Shown here: piece after piece, positions 8,358-18,049 of the stretch
Position numbering within the stretch: position 1 is the stretch's first letter
Layout: the number at the start of each line of letters is the position of its first letter
DNA from: Pseudoalteromonas sp. OOF1S-7
GTDB lineage: Bacteria > Pseudomonadota > Gammaproteobacteria > Enterobacterales > Alteromonadaceae
Direction of reading: 5' to 3'
DNA length: 64,000 nt
NCBI RefSeq assembly: GCF_022347765.1
Contig: NZ_JAKRFZ010000003.1
Location: forward strand, 248,001-312,000
Position numbers and translations under genes: made by a program
Notes under the pieces: generated by a model
What the model was told of the DNA's origin: nothing
Seen by the model: only the letters and a program-made list of their open reading frames with translations
Database searches by the model: none

Positions 8358-9041
8358 ATGTATAGCATCAAAAAAACCACAGTAACTCAGTTCACCCCGG
8401 TTTCAACGTCTGCCTCTGGACAGACAAAACTGGATGGTCGTCACCACGGTATCCCCGCCAGTTTACAGCGCTTGGCCGCGATTACCGGCTTACTGCTGCT
8501 CAGCCCATTTTTGCTGATTCTGATAGCACTTATCAAGCTGGAAAGTCAGGGTCCGTGTGTCTATAAACAAATCCGTGTTGGCAAGTTGGGACGTCGTTTT
8601 ATGTTGTATAAGTTCCGTTCAATGTATGTACCGGAAGACCCGCGTTTTCGTAACCCGGATCCAGCACAAAGTGACCGTGAAGGGGTCTGTGCCAAGTATC
8701 GAAATGATCCGCGTATTACCCGCATAGGTGCGTTTATTCGCAAGTACTCCATTGATGAGTTGCCACAGTTACTGAATGTGATACGCGGAGACATGTTGCT
8801 GATCGGCCCCCGCCCGGCATTGGAAAAAGAGCTCAACGCTTATCAGCCAAACGATCTGGGACGCCTGGACAGTGAGCAGGGGCTGACAGGACTGTGGCAG
8901 GTAACAGGTCGCGCCGACACGACATTTGCGCAGCAGGTGCAGCTGGATAAACAGTATATCATGGAACAAAGTGCGCTGAACGACGTAACGATTTTGCTTA
9001 AAACCATTCCTTGTGTCCTTGGTGCCAAAGGAGCTTATTAA
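8358..9041 (+). CDS. Polyprenyl-phosphate sugar-1-phosphate transferase (initiating sugar transferase)
   Basis: This 227-residue protein has a single N-terminal membrane segment (about 36-58) and the full catalytic block of the bacterial sugar transferase family: YKFRSMYVPED, RITRIGAFIRKYSIDELPQ, NVIRGDMLLIGPRPAL and GLTGLWQVTGR. It lacks the long N-terminal membrane region of WbaP/WcaJ, so it is the short PglC-like topology. It would load the first sugar phosphate onto undecaprenyl phosphate to start a repeat unit. It begins 2 bases after the GT26 gene and ends before a strong terminator, so the two form an operon driven from 7054. Confidence 0.93.
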   Translation: MYSIKKTTVTQFTPVSTSASGQTKLDGRHHGIPASLQRLAAITGLLLLSPFLLILIALIKLESQGPCVYKQIRVGKLGRRFMLYKFRSMYVPEDPRFRNPDPAQSDREGVCAKYRNDPRITRIGAFIRKYSIDELPQLLNVIRGDMLLIGPRPALEKELNAYQPNDLGRLDSEQGLTGLWQVTGRADTTFAQQVQLDKQYIMEQSALNDVTILLKTIPCVLGAKGAY

Positions 9042-9086
9042 CCCTGATGGGAGTCATGATGTTGCACCCACTTAGTGTTTTGCCAT

Positions 9087-9116
9087 AAAACCACCGCTCG
9101 CCGGTGGTTTTTTGTT
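9087..9116 (+). terminator. Rho-independent terminator after the sugar transferase gene
   Basis: AAAACCACCG (9087-9096) pairs with CGGTGGTTTT (9102-9111) around a 5-base loop, followed by TTGTTTTG. This is a strong intrinsic terminator that separates the GT26/sugar transferase operon from the pyruvyl transferase unit. Confidence 0.9.
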
Positions 9117-9236
9117 TTGAAAAAGCCCATTTCTATTTTGGTAATTCTTACAAAATAACGCGTCGCCTTTTGCAAATTAGTGCTGCCAAACGCGTAGTGA
9201 AAATAAAAAACATATTAAAAACAATGCCTTGAAAGC

Positions 9237-9252
9237 TGGCATGACAGCTGCA
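9237..9252 (+). promoter_or_regulatory. Candidate sigma54 promoter of the pyruvyl transferase operon
   Basis: TGGCATG (9237-9243), ACAG, CTGCA (9248-9252): one mismatch in each box and exact GG-N10-GC spacing. It lies 34 bases before the ATG at 9287 and directly after a terminator, so a promoter is expected here. Confidence 0.7.
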
Positions 9253-9286
9253 ATAACTCAGTATCTTAACTTAGCGAGGCAGCACA

Positions 9287-10423
9287 ATGGCAGCAAAAAA
9301 CAAAGCTTATATTGTCGGCTATTACGGCATGCGTAACAGCGGTGATGATGCGCTCATGCTGGCGTCGGTGATGGGAGCCCGGCATTTTCTGAACAGCGAG
9401 CAGGTGACGGTCAGTGCACCAGCAGGTGACCCTCTGGTGAGCCAGTTGAATTGTATCGGGCAACAACCCCTGTTGTTTCGAGGTCATCAGCGGTTGTGGC
9501 ATTATCGCCATGCCTATGGTGCACAACATGTGATTTTTGGTGGCGGTTCAGTACTACACAGCAGTCGTGATATCGCCCTGAAACGTCACATGATGGCACT
9601 GAGTGGTCGCAACCAGGCGATGGCGCTGGGCGTGGGTATTGAGCCGTTTAAAACCCTGGATGACGAACTGCAGTGCAAAAAGTTTCTCTACGAATGTGGC
9701 CTGGTTACGCTGCGTGATAAGCAAAGTTACGAGATTGCTGAGGCGCTGGCCCCGCATGCCAACCTGAAGCACACCTTCGACCTGGCGCCGTCCTTGTTAC
9801 ACCATCTAAAAGGCAAGCTGAATCCGGTTGTGCGTCAGGGGGTTGCCTTTAATTTTTGCCCGCAAGCCATTGATGCGTTTGGCAATGTTAATGAGCACAA
9901 TGAGCTGCGCCGGATTGCCAAAGCAGTTGATCTGATCACTACGGTGTGGAGTTTTACCAACGAAGACATTTATTTGATTGATCTGAACGATCAGGCACAG
10001 GGCAGTGACCGGGCTATTCACGACGAAATTGAGGCGCGCCTGCCTGATTATGTGACGGTTAAACGGATCCGTTATGTGCCGAACCCTGCCAGTATTTTGC
10101 AGTGTATGGCGATGTTCAGGGTCGTCGTCGGGATGCGATTACATGCACAAATTTATGCCTATATGACGCAAACGCCCTTTATCAGCCTGCAATATCACAC
10201 CAAATGCACACAATGGAGTGAGCAAATTGGTCTGCCTGAGCAGTACACGTTTGATGCCAATGAGTTTAACCCGGATCCCGTGTTTCGGGTGATCTATCGG
10301 GGTCTGGACCGCAGCTTTGACGCCCCCAGCCTGGCCATCGGTCAAGCCACTACTTTGTCCCTTTCTAACTGGAGCGAACACTATGAACACCATCCAATTC
10401 ACAGTCGTTATTCCGCTGTATAA
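9287..10423 (+). CDS. Polysaccharide pyruvyl transferase family protein
   Basis: This 378-residue protein matches the pyruvyl transferase (CsaB/ExoV-like) family: GYYGMRNSGDDALMLASV at residues 8-25, HVIFGGGSVLHSS, MALGVGIEPF and a late VVVGMRLHAQIYA, the conserved His block. It probably adds pyruvate ketals from phosphoenolpyruvate to sugars of the exported polymer, giving it negative charge. It has its own sigma54-type promoter. The next gene starts inside its last 41 bases in another frame, which indicates translational coupling. Confidence 0.9.
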   Translation: MAAKNKAYIVGYYGMRNSGDDALMLASVMGARHFLNSEQVTVSAPAGDPLVSQLNCIGQQPLLFRGHQRLWHYRHAYGAQHVIFGGGSVLHSSRDIALKRHMMALSGRNQAMALGVGIEPFKTLDDELQCKKFLYECGLVTLRDKQSYEIAEALAPHANLKHTFDLAPSLLHHLKGKLNPVVRQGVAFNFCPQAIDAFGNVNEHNELRRIAKAVDLITTVWSFTNEDIYLIDLNDQAQGSDRAIHDEIEARLPDYVTVKRIRYVPNPASILQCMAMFRVVVGMRLHAQIYAYMTQTPFISLQYHTKCTQWSEQIGLPEQYTFDANEFNPDPVFRVIYRGLDRSFDAPSLAIGQATTLSLSNWSEHYEHHPIHSRYSAV

Positions 10424-11315
10424 TAAAAGCGAGTGCATTGTCCGGGCACTGCAAAGTGTTCATGCACAGCACCATCAGGCTGCAGAAATCATCGTAGTCG
10501 ACGATGGCTCGACCGACGATAGCCCGCAAAAAGTGATTGATCTGGGCTTGCCCAATTTACGTCTGGTACGCCAGGCCAATCAGGGTGTCTCTGCTGCGCG
10601 CAATAAGGGCGTTAAAGCGGCAAGCAGTGATTTTGTGGCATTTTTGGATGCCGATGACACCTGGAGCCCGTTCTTTTTGGCACGTATGGCTGAGCTGATC
10701 CAGCGTTTTCCACAGGCTGGCCTGTTTGCCTCGCGCTACCAAAAGGTGCGGGACAACGGGGAATATATCGACGCCAAAATCGCACTCACCAATTGGGCAC
10801 CAGAGGGGTACGAGATGGATAATTACTTTGAGGTGGCGGCGAATGGCGATTTACCGTTTACCATGTCGAGTTTAGTGGTCGACAAAACGGCATTTAACCA
10901 GTTAGGCGGCTTCCCGGTGGGCGAATGGATGGGGGAAGATCAGAGTTTCTATGTCCAGGCTGCTCTGCAGTCGCGCATTGCGTATTCTCCTGCCGTTGAA
11001 AGCTTTTATTTCCTGGGGGCACCGGGCAGTGTCTGCGATAAGGCGCCACCCACTCAGCTCTGTCCGTTTGCCGAACGCCTGCTGAGCGCCATTAAAAACG
11101 GCGAGGTAGCGCACACCGCGATGGCGCATAAGTATGTAGCGACCCATATCTGCGACCTGGCCAAGCGCAACATTAAGCACCGCTTGTATGGCCAGGCGCT
11201 TCGCCTGTTGGTCAACCCGGTGGCGCGTGCCAAACCTTTACACTGGAGTGCTTACATGATGCTGAGCCTTTGCCGTGCCACCCTGTCCAGAGTGTCGTTC
11301 GGGCTGATCCGATAA
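10383..11315 (+). CDS. Glycosyltransferase family 2
   Basis: The product is about 310 residues from the ATG at 10383, chosen because GGAG lies 8 bases upstream and the protein then begins directly with FTVVIPLYNKSECI. An ATG at 10317 would add 22 residues deep in the preceding gene. Motifs are VVDDGSTDDSP, ANQGVSAARNKG and FLDADDTW, the GT-A fold DxD. WMGEDQSFYVQAAL matches the ED acceptor-side motif. It overlaps the pyruvyl transferase gene by 41 bases and likely acts on the same polymer. Confidence 0.92.
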   Translation: MNTIQFTVVIPLYNKSECIVRALQSVHAQHHQAAEIIVVDDGSTDDSPQKVIDLGLPNLRLVRQANQGVSAARNKGVKAASSDFVAFLDADDTWSPFFLARMAELIQRFPQAGLFASRYQKVRDNGEYIDAKIALTNWAPEGYEMDNYFEVAANGDLPFTMSSLVVDKTAFNQLGGFPVGEWMGEDQSFYVQAALQSRIAYSPAVESFYFLGAPGSVCDKAPPTQLCPFAERLLSAIKNGEVAHTAMAHKYVATHICDLAKRNIKHRLYGQALRLLVNPVARAKPLHWSAYMMLSLCRATLSRVSFGLIR

Positions 11316-11316
11316 T

Positions 11317-11338
11317 TGAGCGCTGAGAGCAGCGCTCA
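11317..11338. terminator. Hairpin between convergent genes at the end of the polysaccharide region
   Basis: TGAGCGCT (11317-11324) pairs with AGCGCTCA (11331-11338). It starts just after the GT2 stop and includes the stop codon of the convergent PD40 gene. No U-tract is present, so its strength is uncertain. Confidence 0.5.
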
Positions 11339-12235
11339 GGGTGCCTGCTGCTTGTCCCTTAGGGTATCTATGATGCTGGCATCGACCCAGTAGATATCAA
11401 CATTCTTGTTATCGTCATCGACCCCCCGGTTAAATAGCAGGTATTTGCCATCGGGTGTCACCGTGGCATAGGCATCCCATTTATCTGAATTGACGGCTTC
11501 GCCCATATTGATTGCTGGCCCCCAGCCGCCATCCGGTAGTTTAAAGCTGATATAGAGATCTGAGTCACCAAAGCCCGTCTCGCGCTCACTGTCCCAGATC
11601 AGGTAGCTCTCATCGGGCGCGATAAAGGGGTGGGCGGTCATGTCACCCGAGTTAACTACTGTGCTCATTACCCGAGGTGGTTGTCGCTGGCCGTTCACGA
11701 CCTCGGACATGCGCACAACTTTACTTTTATAATCGTCAAAGACATAGGTGCCTTTGGCTGAAGCCGATAAGCGCATAATGCCCCAGTCTTCGCGGTCAAA
11801 CATCGGGCCCAGACTGATGCGCTCTGTCCAGCCATTGCCCTGACGCTCCCGGTAGTCTTCGGCCATGTGCATGCGCTGGCCATTGGGCGAAAAGCTCACT
11901 TCGCCGGTACGTAAAAATTCGGTAAACTTTACCCAGGTATTATGCTGCTGTCTGAATCCAACCACAGTTGGGCGAAATCCGGTTTTGTCTGGTCCTTCAT
12001 AGACACCCCTGTCAAGGGTGAAATAGAACTCCTGCATGCCGGGGGCAAAAACGCCTTCCAGTTCCCACCCTGCCTTTGAAACAATGCCGGGGGCAAAGGG
12101 CACAGCGGTCATCCCAGGTGGTGTCTGGCCCATCAGCGGACCGCTGATTGTGCCAAACTCGTCTTCTGCCTGCACCAAGGGGCTTGCCAGCAAAGAGCTT
12201 AATGCGATCATCGCCAGTGTTCCTGATTTCTTCAT
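11336..12235 (-). CDS. Periplasmic TolB-like (PD40) beta-propeller protein
   Basis: The start is taken at the ATG at 12235 (MKKSGTLAMIALSSLLAS), which gives a clean signal peptide cut near VQAED. The 299-residue protein carries PD40/WD40-like propeller blades: SFSPNGQRMHMAED, PFIAPDESYLIWDS, SDLYISFKLPDGGW and ATVTPDGKYLLFNRG. Such proteins bind proteins or ligands in the periplasm and are not enzymes. Its ATG overlaps the stop of the upstream esterase gene by 4 bases (ATGA), so the two are translated together. Function is unknown. Confidence 0.85.
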   Translation of the reverse strand: MKKSGTLAMIALSSLLASPLVQAEDEFGTISGPLMGQTPPGMTAVPFAPGIVSKAGWELEGVFAPGMQEFYFTLDRGVYEGPDKTGFRPTVVGFRQQHNTWVKFTEFLRTGEVSFSPNGQRMHMAEDYRERQGNGWTERISLGPMFDREDWGIMRLSASAKGTYVFDDYKSKVVRMSEVVNGQRQPPRVMSTVVNSGDMTAHPFIAPDESYLIWDSERETGFGDSDLYISFKLPDGGWGPAINMGEAVNSDKWDAYATVTPDGKYLLFNRGVDDDNKNVDIYWVDASIIDTLRDKQQAP

Positions 12236-13080
12236 CGTGTTGCTCCTTGTGCGGTGCGCTCTGCTAACCATTTTATTGCACGCACCCCCGTCAGTGGGGC
12301 GGCGGTCTGGTGGGTGCCATCTATCTCGGCAAGCTCCACATGTAGTTGGGGATTGTTTTGGGCTTTAAGAAAGTTAAACAGCCCCTTAATATGCGGGCTC
12401 AGTTTTTCTTCCTGGCTACCGTGCGACAAATAGACATTGGTTTTTGTTTTAGGTGTTCTCTGGGTAGGTACTTCGAGGAGCTGTGCCAGCCGCCATACCG
12501 ACGGGCTGCCAAGCAGATAGTTGTCAAAGGTATCGGGTTGGATTAGCAAAGTATAGGCGCCAAATAACCCACCCATGGAGTAACCAAAGTAACTCTCACT
12601 GCCAGGTTTAACACGATAGTGCTGTGCAATATAAGGCTTGACCTGGTTGCGGATAAAGTCGATATGGGCGTTGGCTCCGCCGAACTGATATTTTGCCTGA
12701 TTCTCAGGCTTAGTCGACGGGGCGAAAGAGTAATCACGAAAGCGACTGGCATGAGCACCGACGTCGCGCTTTATTGGATCTGGCATATTGGTTTGCCAGG
12801 AGATGCCGACCAGGATGGCGTCTTCCATCAAAAAATAGGCGGCAGAAGCCAGCATTTCAATGTGCCAGGTCATATCGGTGTAATACAGCACCGGATGTTG
12901 CTTTTGTGCCGAATAATTTTCGGGCAGCTGAATAACCAGTTGATACATCCGTTCGGTGTCAGCCTGAATCAGCGGGACAACCTGGGTTCTGGGCATTTCA
13001 TAGGGCACAGACTTGCTGCTGGCCAGCAGCTTCATCGGCAGCAGCAGTGCAAAAATCAAGATAATAATACTTTGTGTCAT
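12232..13080 (-). CDS. Exported alpha/beta hydrolase, esterase D / Fes-like family
   Basis: This 282-residue protein has a signal peptide (cleavage near LLASSKS). The fold elements match the putative esterase family that includes IroE, Fes and esterase D: LPENYSAQKQHPVLYYTDM, the nucleophile elbow GYSMGG (Ser168), and a late EIDGTHQTAAP giving the catalytic His. It probably hydrolyses an ester in the periplasm; the substrate could be a siderophore or acyl sugar, but nothing here fixes it. It is translationally coupled to the downstream propeller protein. Confidence 0.85.
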   Translation of the reverse strand: MTQSIIILIFALLLPMKLLASSKSVPYEMPRTQVVPLIQADTERMYQLVIQLPENYSAQKQHPVLYYTDMTWHIEMLASAAYFLMEDAILVGISWQTNMPDPIKRDVGAHASRFRDYSFAPSTKPENQAKYQFGGANAHIDFIRNQVKPYIAQHYRVKPGSESYFGYSMGGLFGAYTLLIQPDTFDNYLLGSPSVWRLAQLLEVPTQRTPKTKTNVYLSHGSQEEKLSPHIKGLFNFLKAQNNPQLHVELAEIDGTHQTAAPLTGVRAIKWLAERTAQGATR

Positions 13081-13447
13081 GGTTGTTCCTCAGTTGTTGA
13101 AGGTCGCGGCGTGAACAAGTCTGTCACCGCAGATAACGACACTGTATTTGCCAGCCGGAAAAACGCATGATGTTTCCTTGATATTCGGCTGAGTTTTTTA
13201 TCCGGATATTAAAAGTATTACTTTCAAAAGGTTATATTTATGTTAAGCAGCTTGGGGCAGGGGAGGGGGCTAGGCGGTATGGGCGTGTTCCGTCAGGCTG
13301 AGCACGAGTCTTTGGCGAATACTGACATAGTGAAAGGTGGTAAAGCTATTACTTTGCTCTGTCAGTTTGCATAGCAATAGCTGTCATGATCAAGCGCAAT
13401 AACGCCAGGGTCGTTGCAGGCGATAGTTCGCTGATTGCTGTAGTGTC
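13081..13447. other. Non-coding gap between the esterase and cca genes
   Basis: It holds the upstream region of the minus-strand esterase gene and the 3' side of cca. A 44-codon plus-strand ORF (13240-13374) has a poor composition and no recognisable motif, so I do not call it. No strong promoter, repeat or RNA structure was found. Confidence 0.5.
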
Positions 13448-14554
13448 CTAACCCTCAAACAAGGCGCTGATGGCTTGCATTTTGAGCTTGTCCATTTCGG
13501 TTTTAATTTGCGGGCCCTTAAAACCGAGCGCAATAACATCTTGCGCATTCACTTTGGCACCAAGCAGATGGGCTTGTGCCAGCATGTCACAGCGCTGTGC
13601 CAGCTTATCGCTCAAGGTCTTGGCGGCTTTGCACATCAGTGTCAGGCGTTGTGGTCGCCGCCAGGCATCCAGCGCACTGAAAAGCTGCATTATCGTGTGC
13701 GTCTGCCAGTCATCACTGTGCAATAAAGGTAACGCCGTTTGCAGGTCACGCAGCGCTTCGCCGTAGGCCTTGGGGATTTTAAAGTCCTGCTCCAGGTGAT
13801 AGCCATTGAGCTGCGCGCGATGCTGCCATAGTGCAAAGCTTGTCAGCAGGTAGTCATCATCTTGCTTTTCCAGTTTGCTGGTACAGGTTTTAAGGTGCTT
13901 GCTGTCGTCGCTCGTCCAGGTATCCTGCCATGGCATGACCAAAGAGAGCGCGCTGAGGCTGGCCAGTACTTCGGAAAAAACTTCGATGGCGCCATCTTTG
14001 AGGGATTTTTCAATTTCCTGCCATACCCGTTCTTTGGTGAGGGTTGCCAGCTCACCGTCTTCAACCATGCGTTGCATTAGCGCCTGTGTTTGGGGGGCAA
14101 TGGTAAATCCAAGATGATGATAACGGGCAGCAAAGCGGGCAACTCGCAATACCCGCAGGGGATCTTCGCCAAATGCGTCGCTGACATGGCGCAACACCCG
14201 GGCGTTGAGATCTTGCTGGCCATGATAAGGGTCGATGAGTGTGCCGTCCTCATCCTGGGCAATGGCATTAACCGTGAGGTCGCGGCGCATTAAATCTTCT
14301 TCCAGAGTAATACTGGGGGCAAAATCACAGATAAACCCGGTGTAGCCCCGGCCCTGTTTGCGCTCAGTGCGTGCCAGTGCGTGCTCATCTTTACTCTCAG
14401 GGTGCAAAAACACCGGAAAGTCTTTGCCAACCTGCTGATAACCAAGCTGTTGCATTTGCTCAGGGGTCGCGCCAACCACTACATAATCACGTTCCACAAT
14501 AGGGCGTCCAAGGAGCTGATCACGCACTGCGCCACCGACCAGGTAAATTTTCAT
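13448..14554 (-). CDS. cca: CCA tRNA nucleotidyltransferase
   Basis: The ATG at 14554 is chosen because the protein then begins [16 protein letters not shown], exactly the class II nucleotidyltransferase start. The longer in-frame start adds 23 unrelated residues. [15 protein letters not shown] and [23 protein letters not shown], and [15 protein letters not shown] follow as in E. coli Cca. The enzyme adds or repairs CCA at tRNA 3' ends. At 368 residues it is shorter than E. coli Cca (about 412) and I see no C-terminal HD motif, so the phosphodiesterase and phosphatase activities are probably absent. Confidence 0.95.
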   Translation of the reverse strand: MKIYLVGGAVRDQLLGRPIVERDYVVVGATPEQMQQLGYQQVGKDFPVFLHPESKDEHALARTERKQGRGYTGFICDFAPSITLEEDLMRRDLTVNAIAQDEDGTLIDPYHGQQDLNARVLRHVSDAFGEDPLRVLRVARFAARYHHLGFTIAPQTQALMQRMVEDGELATLTKERVWQEIEKSLKDGAIEVFSEVLASLSALSLVMPWQDTWTSDDSKHLKTCTSKLEKQDDDYLLTSFALWQHRAQLNGYHLEQDFKIPKAYGEALRDLQTALPLLHSDDWQTHTIMQLFSALDAWRRPQRLTLMCKAAKTLSDKLAQRCDMLAQAHLLGAKVNAQDVIALGFKGPQIKTEMDKLKMQAISALFEG

Positions 14555-14645
14555 GGTGAATTCCGTATTGAAAAGCAAACAAGGTTTTAACTTGTGCCGT
14601 TTTTTTGCCATTATAGGCCCCATTCTAACAAGAAAGAGACGAGCC

Positions 14646-15560
14646 GTGTATTTACGTTATTTTGGTCTGACCGAAAAGCCGTTTTCGATAGCACCAAACC
14701 CGGAGTTTTTGTTCTTAAGCGAACGCCATAAGGAAGCGCTTGCTCATCTGACTTACGGCCTGGGTGATGCCGGCGGCTTTGTGCTGCTGACCGGTGAAGT
14801 GGGTACAGGTAAAACCACCGTGACCCGCAGTATGCTGGCACAGTTACCCGACTCAACGCAGGTGGCATTCATCCTGAACCCGGCATTGTCGGAAATGGAA
14901 CTGCTGGCAAGTATCTGTGATGAGTTGAGTATCGACTATGATGCGAATAACGCGACACTCAAGTCACTGACCGATGTGATCAAGGCGCGGCTGCTGGATA
15001 ATCATCAGCGCGGTGGCCATACTATGTTGATCATTGATGAAGCACAGCATCTGGCGGCAGAAGTGCTGGAGCAGTTGCGATTACTTACTAATCTGGAGAC
15101 CGACCATAAAAAGTTACTACAAATAGTGCTGGTGGGTCAGCCTGAGTTGCAACAGCTGCTAAAGCGCAATGAACTGCGTCAGCTGGCACAGCGCATTACG
15201 GCACGTTATCATTTATTACCGCTGACTGAGTCTCAGGTTTTTGCTTATGTGAAGCATCGCCTGAATAAGGCCGGCTGCCAGACCAGCCTGTTTGAGCCTC
15301 AGGCTATTGCCTATATGCACCAGGTGACCGCCGGGATCCCCAGGCTGATCAATTTGCTGGCCGATCGGTGTTTACTGGGCGCATACTCTGCGCAGCAACA
15401 GGTTGTGACTAAGGCCATTTCGATGCAGGCTGCCAAAGAGGCGCTACCTCTGGATCTGGTGCCGCAATCCGGCGAGAAAAAGGTCAATATGCCGGTGCTG
15501 ATTTCAGGCTGGGTGGCTGCCATGTTTGTGTGTGGCATCGGTCTTTCGTATATTTTTTAG
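14646..15560 (+). CDS. gspA: GspA/ExeA-like AAA ATPase of type II secretion
   Basis: I take the GTG at 14646 as start, giving the conserved opening (V/M)[18 protein letters not shown]. An upstream ATG lies inside cca on the other strand. Walker A is GEVGTGKTT and Walker B is [23 protein letters not shown] and [12 protein letters not shown] complete the ExeA family pattern. A C-terminal hydrophobic segment (about residues 284-302) anchors it in the membrane. With GspB, ExeA remodels peptidoglycan for assembly of the type II secretin. The gspB gene starts 9 bases after the stop. Confidence 0.9.
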   Translation: MYLRYFGLTEKPFSIAPNPEFLFLSERHKEALAHLTYGLGDAGGFVLLTGEVGTGKTTVTRSMLAQLPDSTQVAFILNPALSEMELLASICDELSIDYDANNATLKSLTDVIKARLLDNHQRGGHTMLIIDEAQHLAAEVLEQLRLLTNLETDHKKLLQIVLVGQPELQQLLKRNELRQLAQRITARYHLLPLTESQVFAYVKHRLNKAGCQTSLFEPQAIAYMHQVTAGIPRLINLLADRCLLGAYSAQQQVVTKAISMQAAKEALPLDLVPQSGEKKVNMPVLISGWVAAMFVCGIGLSYIF

Positions 15561-15569
15561 TGGTGTGAT

Positions 15570-16664
15570 ATGTCGTACCTAATCAATGCATTAAAACAAT
15601 CTCAACAAATCGACTCAGAGCAGGATTACCAACAATCACGTCATGAGCAGCAGGTCCGCTTTTATCGCCGTTTAAGCCTCACTCTGGGTGGCGCGCTGAT
15701 CAGCGTGTGTTCGCTGGGGGCGGGATATTTTGTCGGTGAGGCCTTTCAGGGGGAGCCGCAAGAAGAAGTCATCGCAAGCGTTGCACCTAAGAGCAGTGAC
15801 GTCGCCGCGGAGGCTGTGGATAAGCAGGCAAAGACACTACAAAGTGGACAACCCCAGGCTGAAAATACCCCAGCTCCTGTCAATCAGGTTGTGGCCAATA
15901 ACCCGGCCTTGATGCACAGCGGACAACTTGTAAATCAGTCCATGAATCAGAGTATTAATCCGGTGGGTAATCCTGTGATGCACAGTGCACAGCGTCAGAT
16001 CCACTATCAGTGGATGTCGGTTCAGGTTGGGTTTGATTCGCAGGGACAGCCCGTTTATTCGCAACAGCTGGTGCCCGTGTCGGCTAATGGTCAAATTTTA
16101 CAGCAGCCCGTTGGTAATCAGTATGCGGCAACACAGCAGGCCTATCAGCCTAACAACTCGCCTGTTTTTGCGGCCAATCAGGGGCAACAGATACAGCAGC
16201 CACTTGAAGATCTCAGTGGTTACCGAGTGCTGGGCGTGCCGCTGGAGCAATCTCGTGCTAATGCTGCGCGACAGGCAGCTGAGCGGGAGGAGGCTCAGGC
16301 GTTGGCAGGTGTACCAGACGAGCTGAAAAAAGCCTTTGAACAGGCGGTGGAAGAAACCGCGCCTAAGTCGGAACGAATTGTCTCTGAGGTACTGTCCAGT
16401 ACCAAAGGGTCTGCACGCGCGACGCCGGTTGAATTACTGCCCCCGCAGCTTCAAAACAGTTTGCCAAGGCTGCGCTATCAGGCTCACATTTATGCCACTG
16501 ACGCGGAGAAACGCTGGATCAAGTTGAACAATCGAGAGCTATATGAGGGCGATAACATGGGGGCCCTGCAGCTGGTGGAGATCACTCCAGAGCAGGCTAT
16601 GTTTGACTTTGACGGCATAGAGTTCACGCTGCAGGCCATGCAGGACTGGCCCGACGGTGAATAA
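15570..16664 (+). CDS. gspB: GspB-like type II secretion protein
   Basis: This 364-residue protein starts with MSYLINALKQSQQ, a typical GspB cytosolic tail, then one membrane segment (about 30-52). A long Gln/Pro/Asn-rich periplasmic linker runs to about residue 290, and a C-terminal GspB domain contains LPRLRYQAHIYATDAEKRWI and NNRELYEGD. It forms the inner-membrane complex with GspA that moves the secretin through the cell wall. The partner gene lies directly upstream. The linker is unusually long and low in complexity. Confidence 0.9.
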   Translation: MSYLINALKQSQQIDSEQDYQQSRHEQQVRFYRRLSLTLGGALISVCSLGAGYFVGEAFQGEPQEEVIASVAPKSSDVAAEAVDKQAKTLQSGQPQAENTPAPVNQVVANNPALMHSGQLVNQSMNQSINPVGNPVMHSAQRQIHYQWMSVQVGFDSQGQPVYSQQLVPVSANGQILQQPVGNQYAATQQAYQPNNSPVFAANQGQQIQQPLEDLSGYRVLGVPLEQSRANAARQAAEREEAQALAGVPDELKKAFEQAVEETAPKSERIVSEVLSSTKGSARATPVELLPPQLQNSLPRLRYQAHIYATDAEKRWIKLNNRELYEGDNMGALQLVEITPEQAMFDFDGIEFTLQAMQDWPDGE

Positions 16665-16673
16665 TTACGCCGT

Positions 16674-17876
16674 TCAGGGCACCATGGTGTGGCGGAAAAA
16701 GCGGATCAGGTCAATGCTGAACTCTTCCGGTTTTATCGCCGCTTCCAGTTCATCGGTTACGCGCTTGTCGGCCAGGTCTATGTCTTTTACTTCGGTGTAA
16801 AGCATGTTTTTAGCGTGATAAAACACTTTCACCACCGGCTTGAGTGGCTCTGTGGGGTTACTTGAGGCGACAATGCCAATGCGCTCACTTTTCAGTTTTA
16901 CCAGTGTGCCCACCGGGTAGACTCCAATACAATTGATAAAGTGTGCCAGCAGCTGGGCATCATAATGATCCGGTGTGCCTTCTTTTAAAATACGAAAGGC
17001 GCGGATTGGTGTCAGCCCCACTTTATATACCCGCTCGGCTGTCAGCGCATCATAAACATCCACAATGGCCGCCATACGAACATACTGAGACAACTCGTCG
17101 GCTTTTTTGCCAAACGGATAGCCGCTGCCGTCCAAACGCTCATGATGAAACCCGGCAATTTCGGTGGCTATCTGCCCCAGTCCGCTTTGGGCAACAATTT
17201 CATAGCTGTATTTGGCATGATCCATCATTAAATGGTATTCATCGTCACTGAGTTTACCGGGCTTGTTGAGGATCTCATTGGCGATTTTTATTTTGCCAAT
17301 ATCGTGCAGCAGTGCACCGGTGGCCAGCTGTTCGATGATAGTGCGTTCCAGGCCAAGGTGCTTGGCAAAAATACTCATTAAAATCGAAACGTTCAGCGAG
17401 TGTTCGAGTAAATAGCTGTCTTTTTCGCGGATCCGAGCAATACAGGCAAGGGCATCCTGATTGCGAAATATGGAGTCAATAAACCCGGACGCGGTTTGTT
17501 TAAATTCCTCGACGGCGATGGCTTTACCTGCTTTGACATCCGCAAAGGCTTTTTCCTGAAGGCCTTTGGCTTCCGCATACAAGGTGGTGGCCAGGTCCAA
17601 TTCGGCCTCAACACTGGTGGTTTTATGCCAGGGGTCGTGCACCGTGACATTGTCCTGATGAGTTGCTTCGGACTGCTCAGGTTGCGCCTGCGGTTTGGTT
17701 TGCAAGGTTTTGTCCGGGTCTATTTCCACTTCCAGCACGCCGGCCTTTTGTAAAGCACCGATAGCGCTGGGGGTACGTACCCAGCCCTGGCTCTTTACGC
17801 GCACATGGCCGGCTTGTTGGGTGACGCTGACAACAAACATACCTGGTTTTAAGTCATTGATTGTAATCGTTTTCAC
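16674..17876 (-). CDS. HD-GYP cyclic-di-GMP phosphodiesterase with DUF3391
   Basis: This 400-residue cytosolic protein has an N-terminal DUF3391 domain (about 1-130) and an HD-GYP domain (about 140-340). The catalytic metal motifs are HDIGK at 191-195 and HHERLDGSGYP at 244-254, the full GYP signature, so it should be active against c-di-GMP. By lowering c-di-GMP it could influence motility and the exopolysaccharide locus nearby, which is an inference. It is convergent with gspB (9-base gap) and transcribed singly. Confidence 0.95.
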   Translation of the reverse strand: MKTITINDLKPGMFVVSVTQQAGHVRVKSQGWVRTPSAIGALQKAGVLEVEIDPDKTLQTKPQAQPEQSEATHQDNVTVHDPWHKTTSVEAELDLATTLYAEAKGLQEKAFADVKAGKAIAVEEFKQTASGFIDSIFRNQDALACIARIREKDSYLLEHSLNVSILMSIFAKHLGLERTIIEQLATGALLHDIGKIKIANEILNKPGKLSDDEYHLMMDHAKYSYEIVAQSGLGQIATEIAGFHHERLDGSGYPFGKKADELSQYVRMAAIVDVYDALTAERVYKVGLTPIRAFRILKEGTPDHYDAQLLAHFINCIGVYPVGTLVKLKSERIGIVASSNPTEPLKPVVKVFYHAKNMLYTEVKDIDLADKRVTDELEAAIKPEEFSIDLIRFFRHTMVP

Positions 17877-18049
17877 GGCCGCAATGAGATAGTGGTTCAG
17901 ACTCTAAGCTTAGCAAAGCTTAAGCAGAAAGAAAGGAATAATCTGGCTTGTTTGTCGACTTCATTACCGCCGCAATGACACAAAGAGGTTGCAATTCGCA
18001 TCAATTCTTCGCAAATTGATATCAACCCTAAAAAACGGTAAGAATAACA

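Noticed and set aside
10317..10382. Upstream extension of the second GT2 gene
   Set aside because: The extra 22 residues lie inside the pyruvyl transferase gene and have no GT2 similarity; the ATG at 10383 has the ribosome site.
13240..13374. 44-codon ORF on the plus strand between the esterase and cca genes
   Set aside because: Only a weak ribosome site, Gly-rich odd composition and no motif; no support beyond an open frame.
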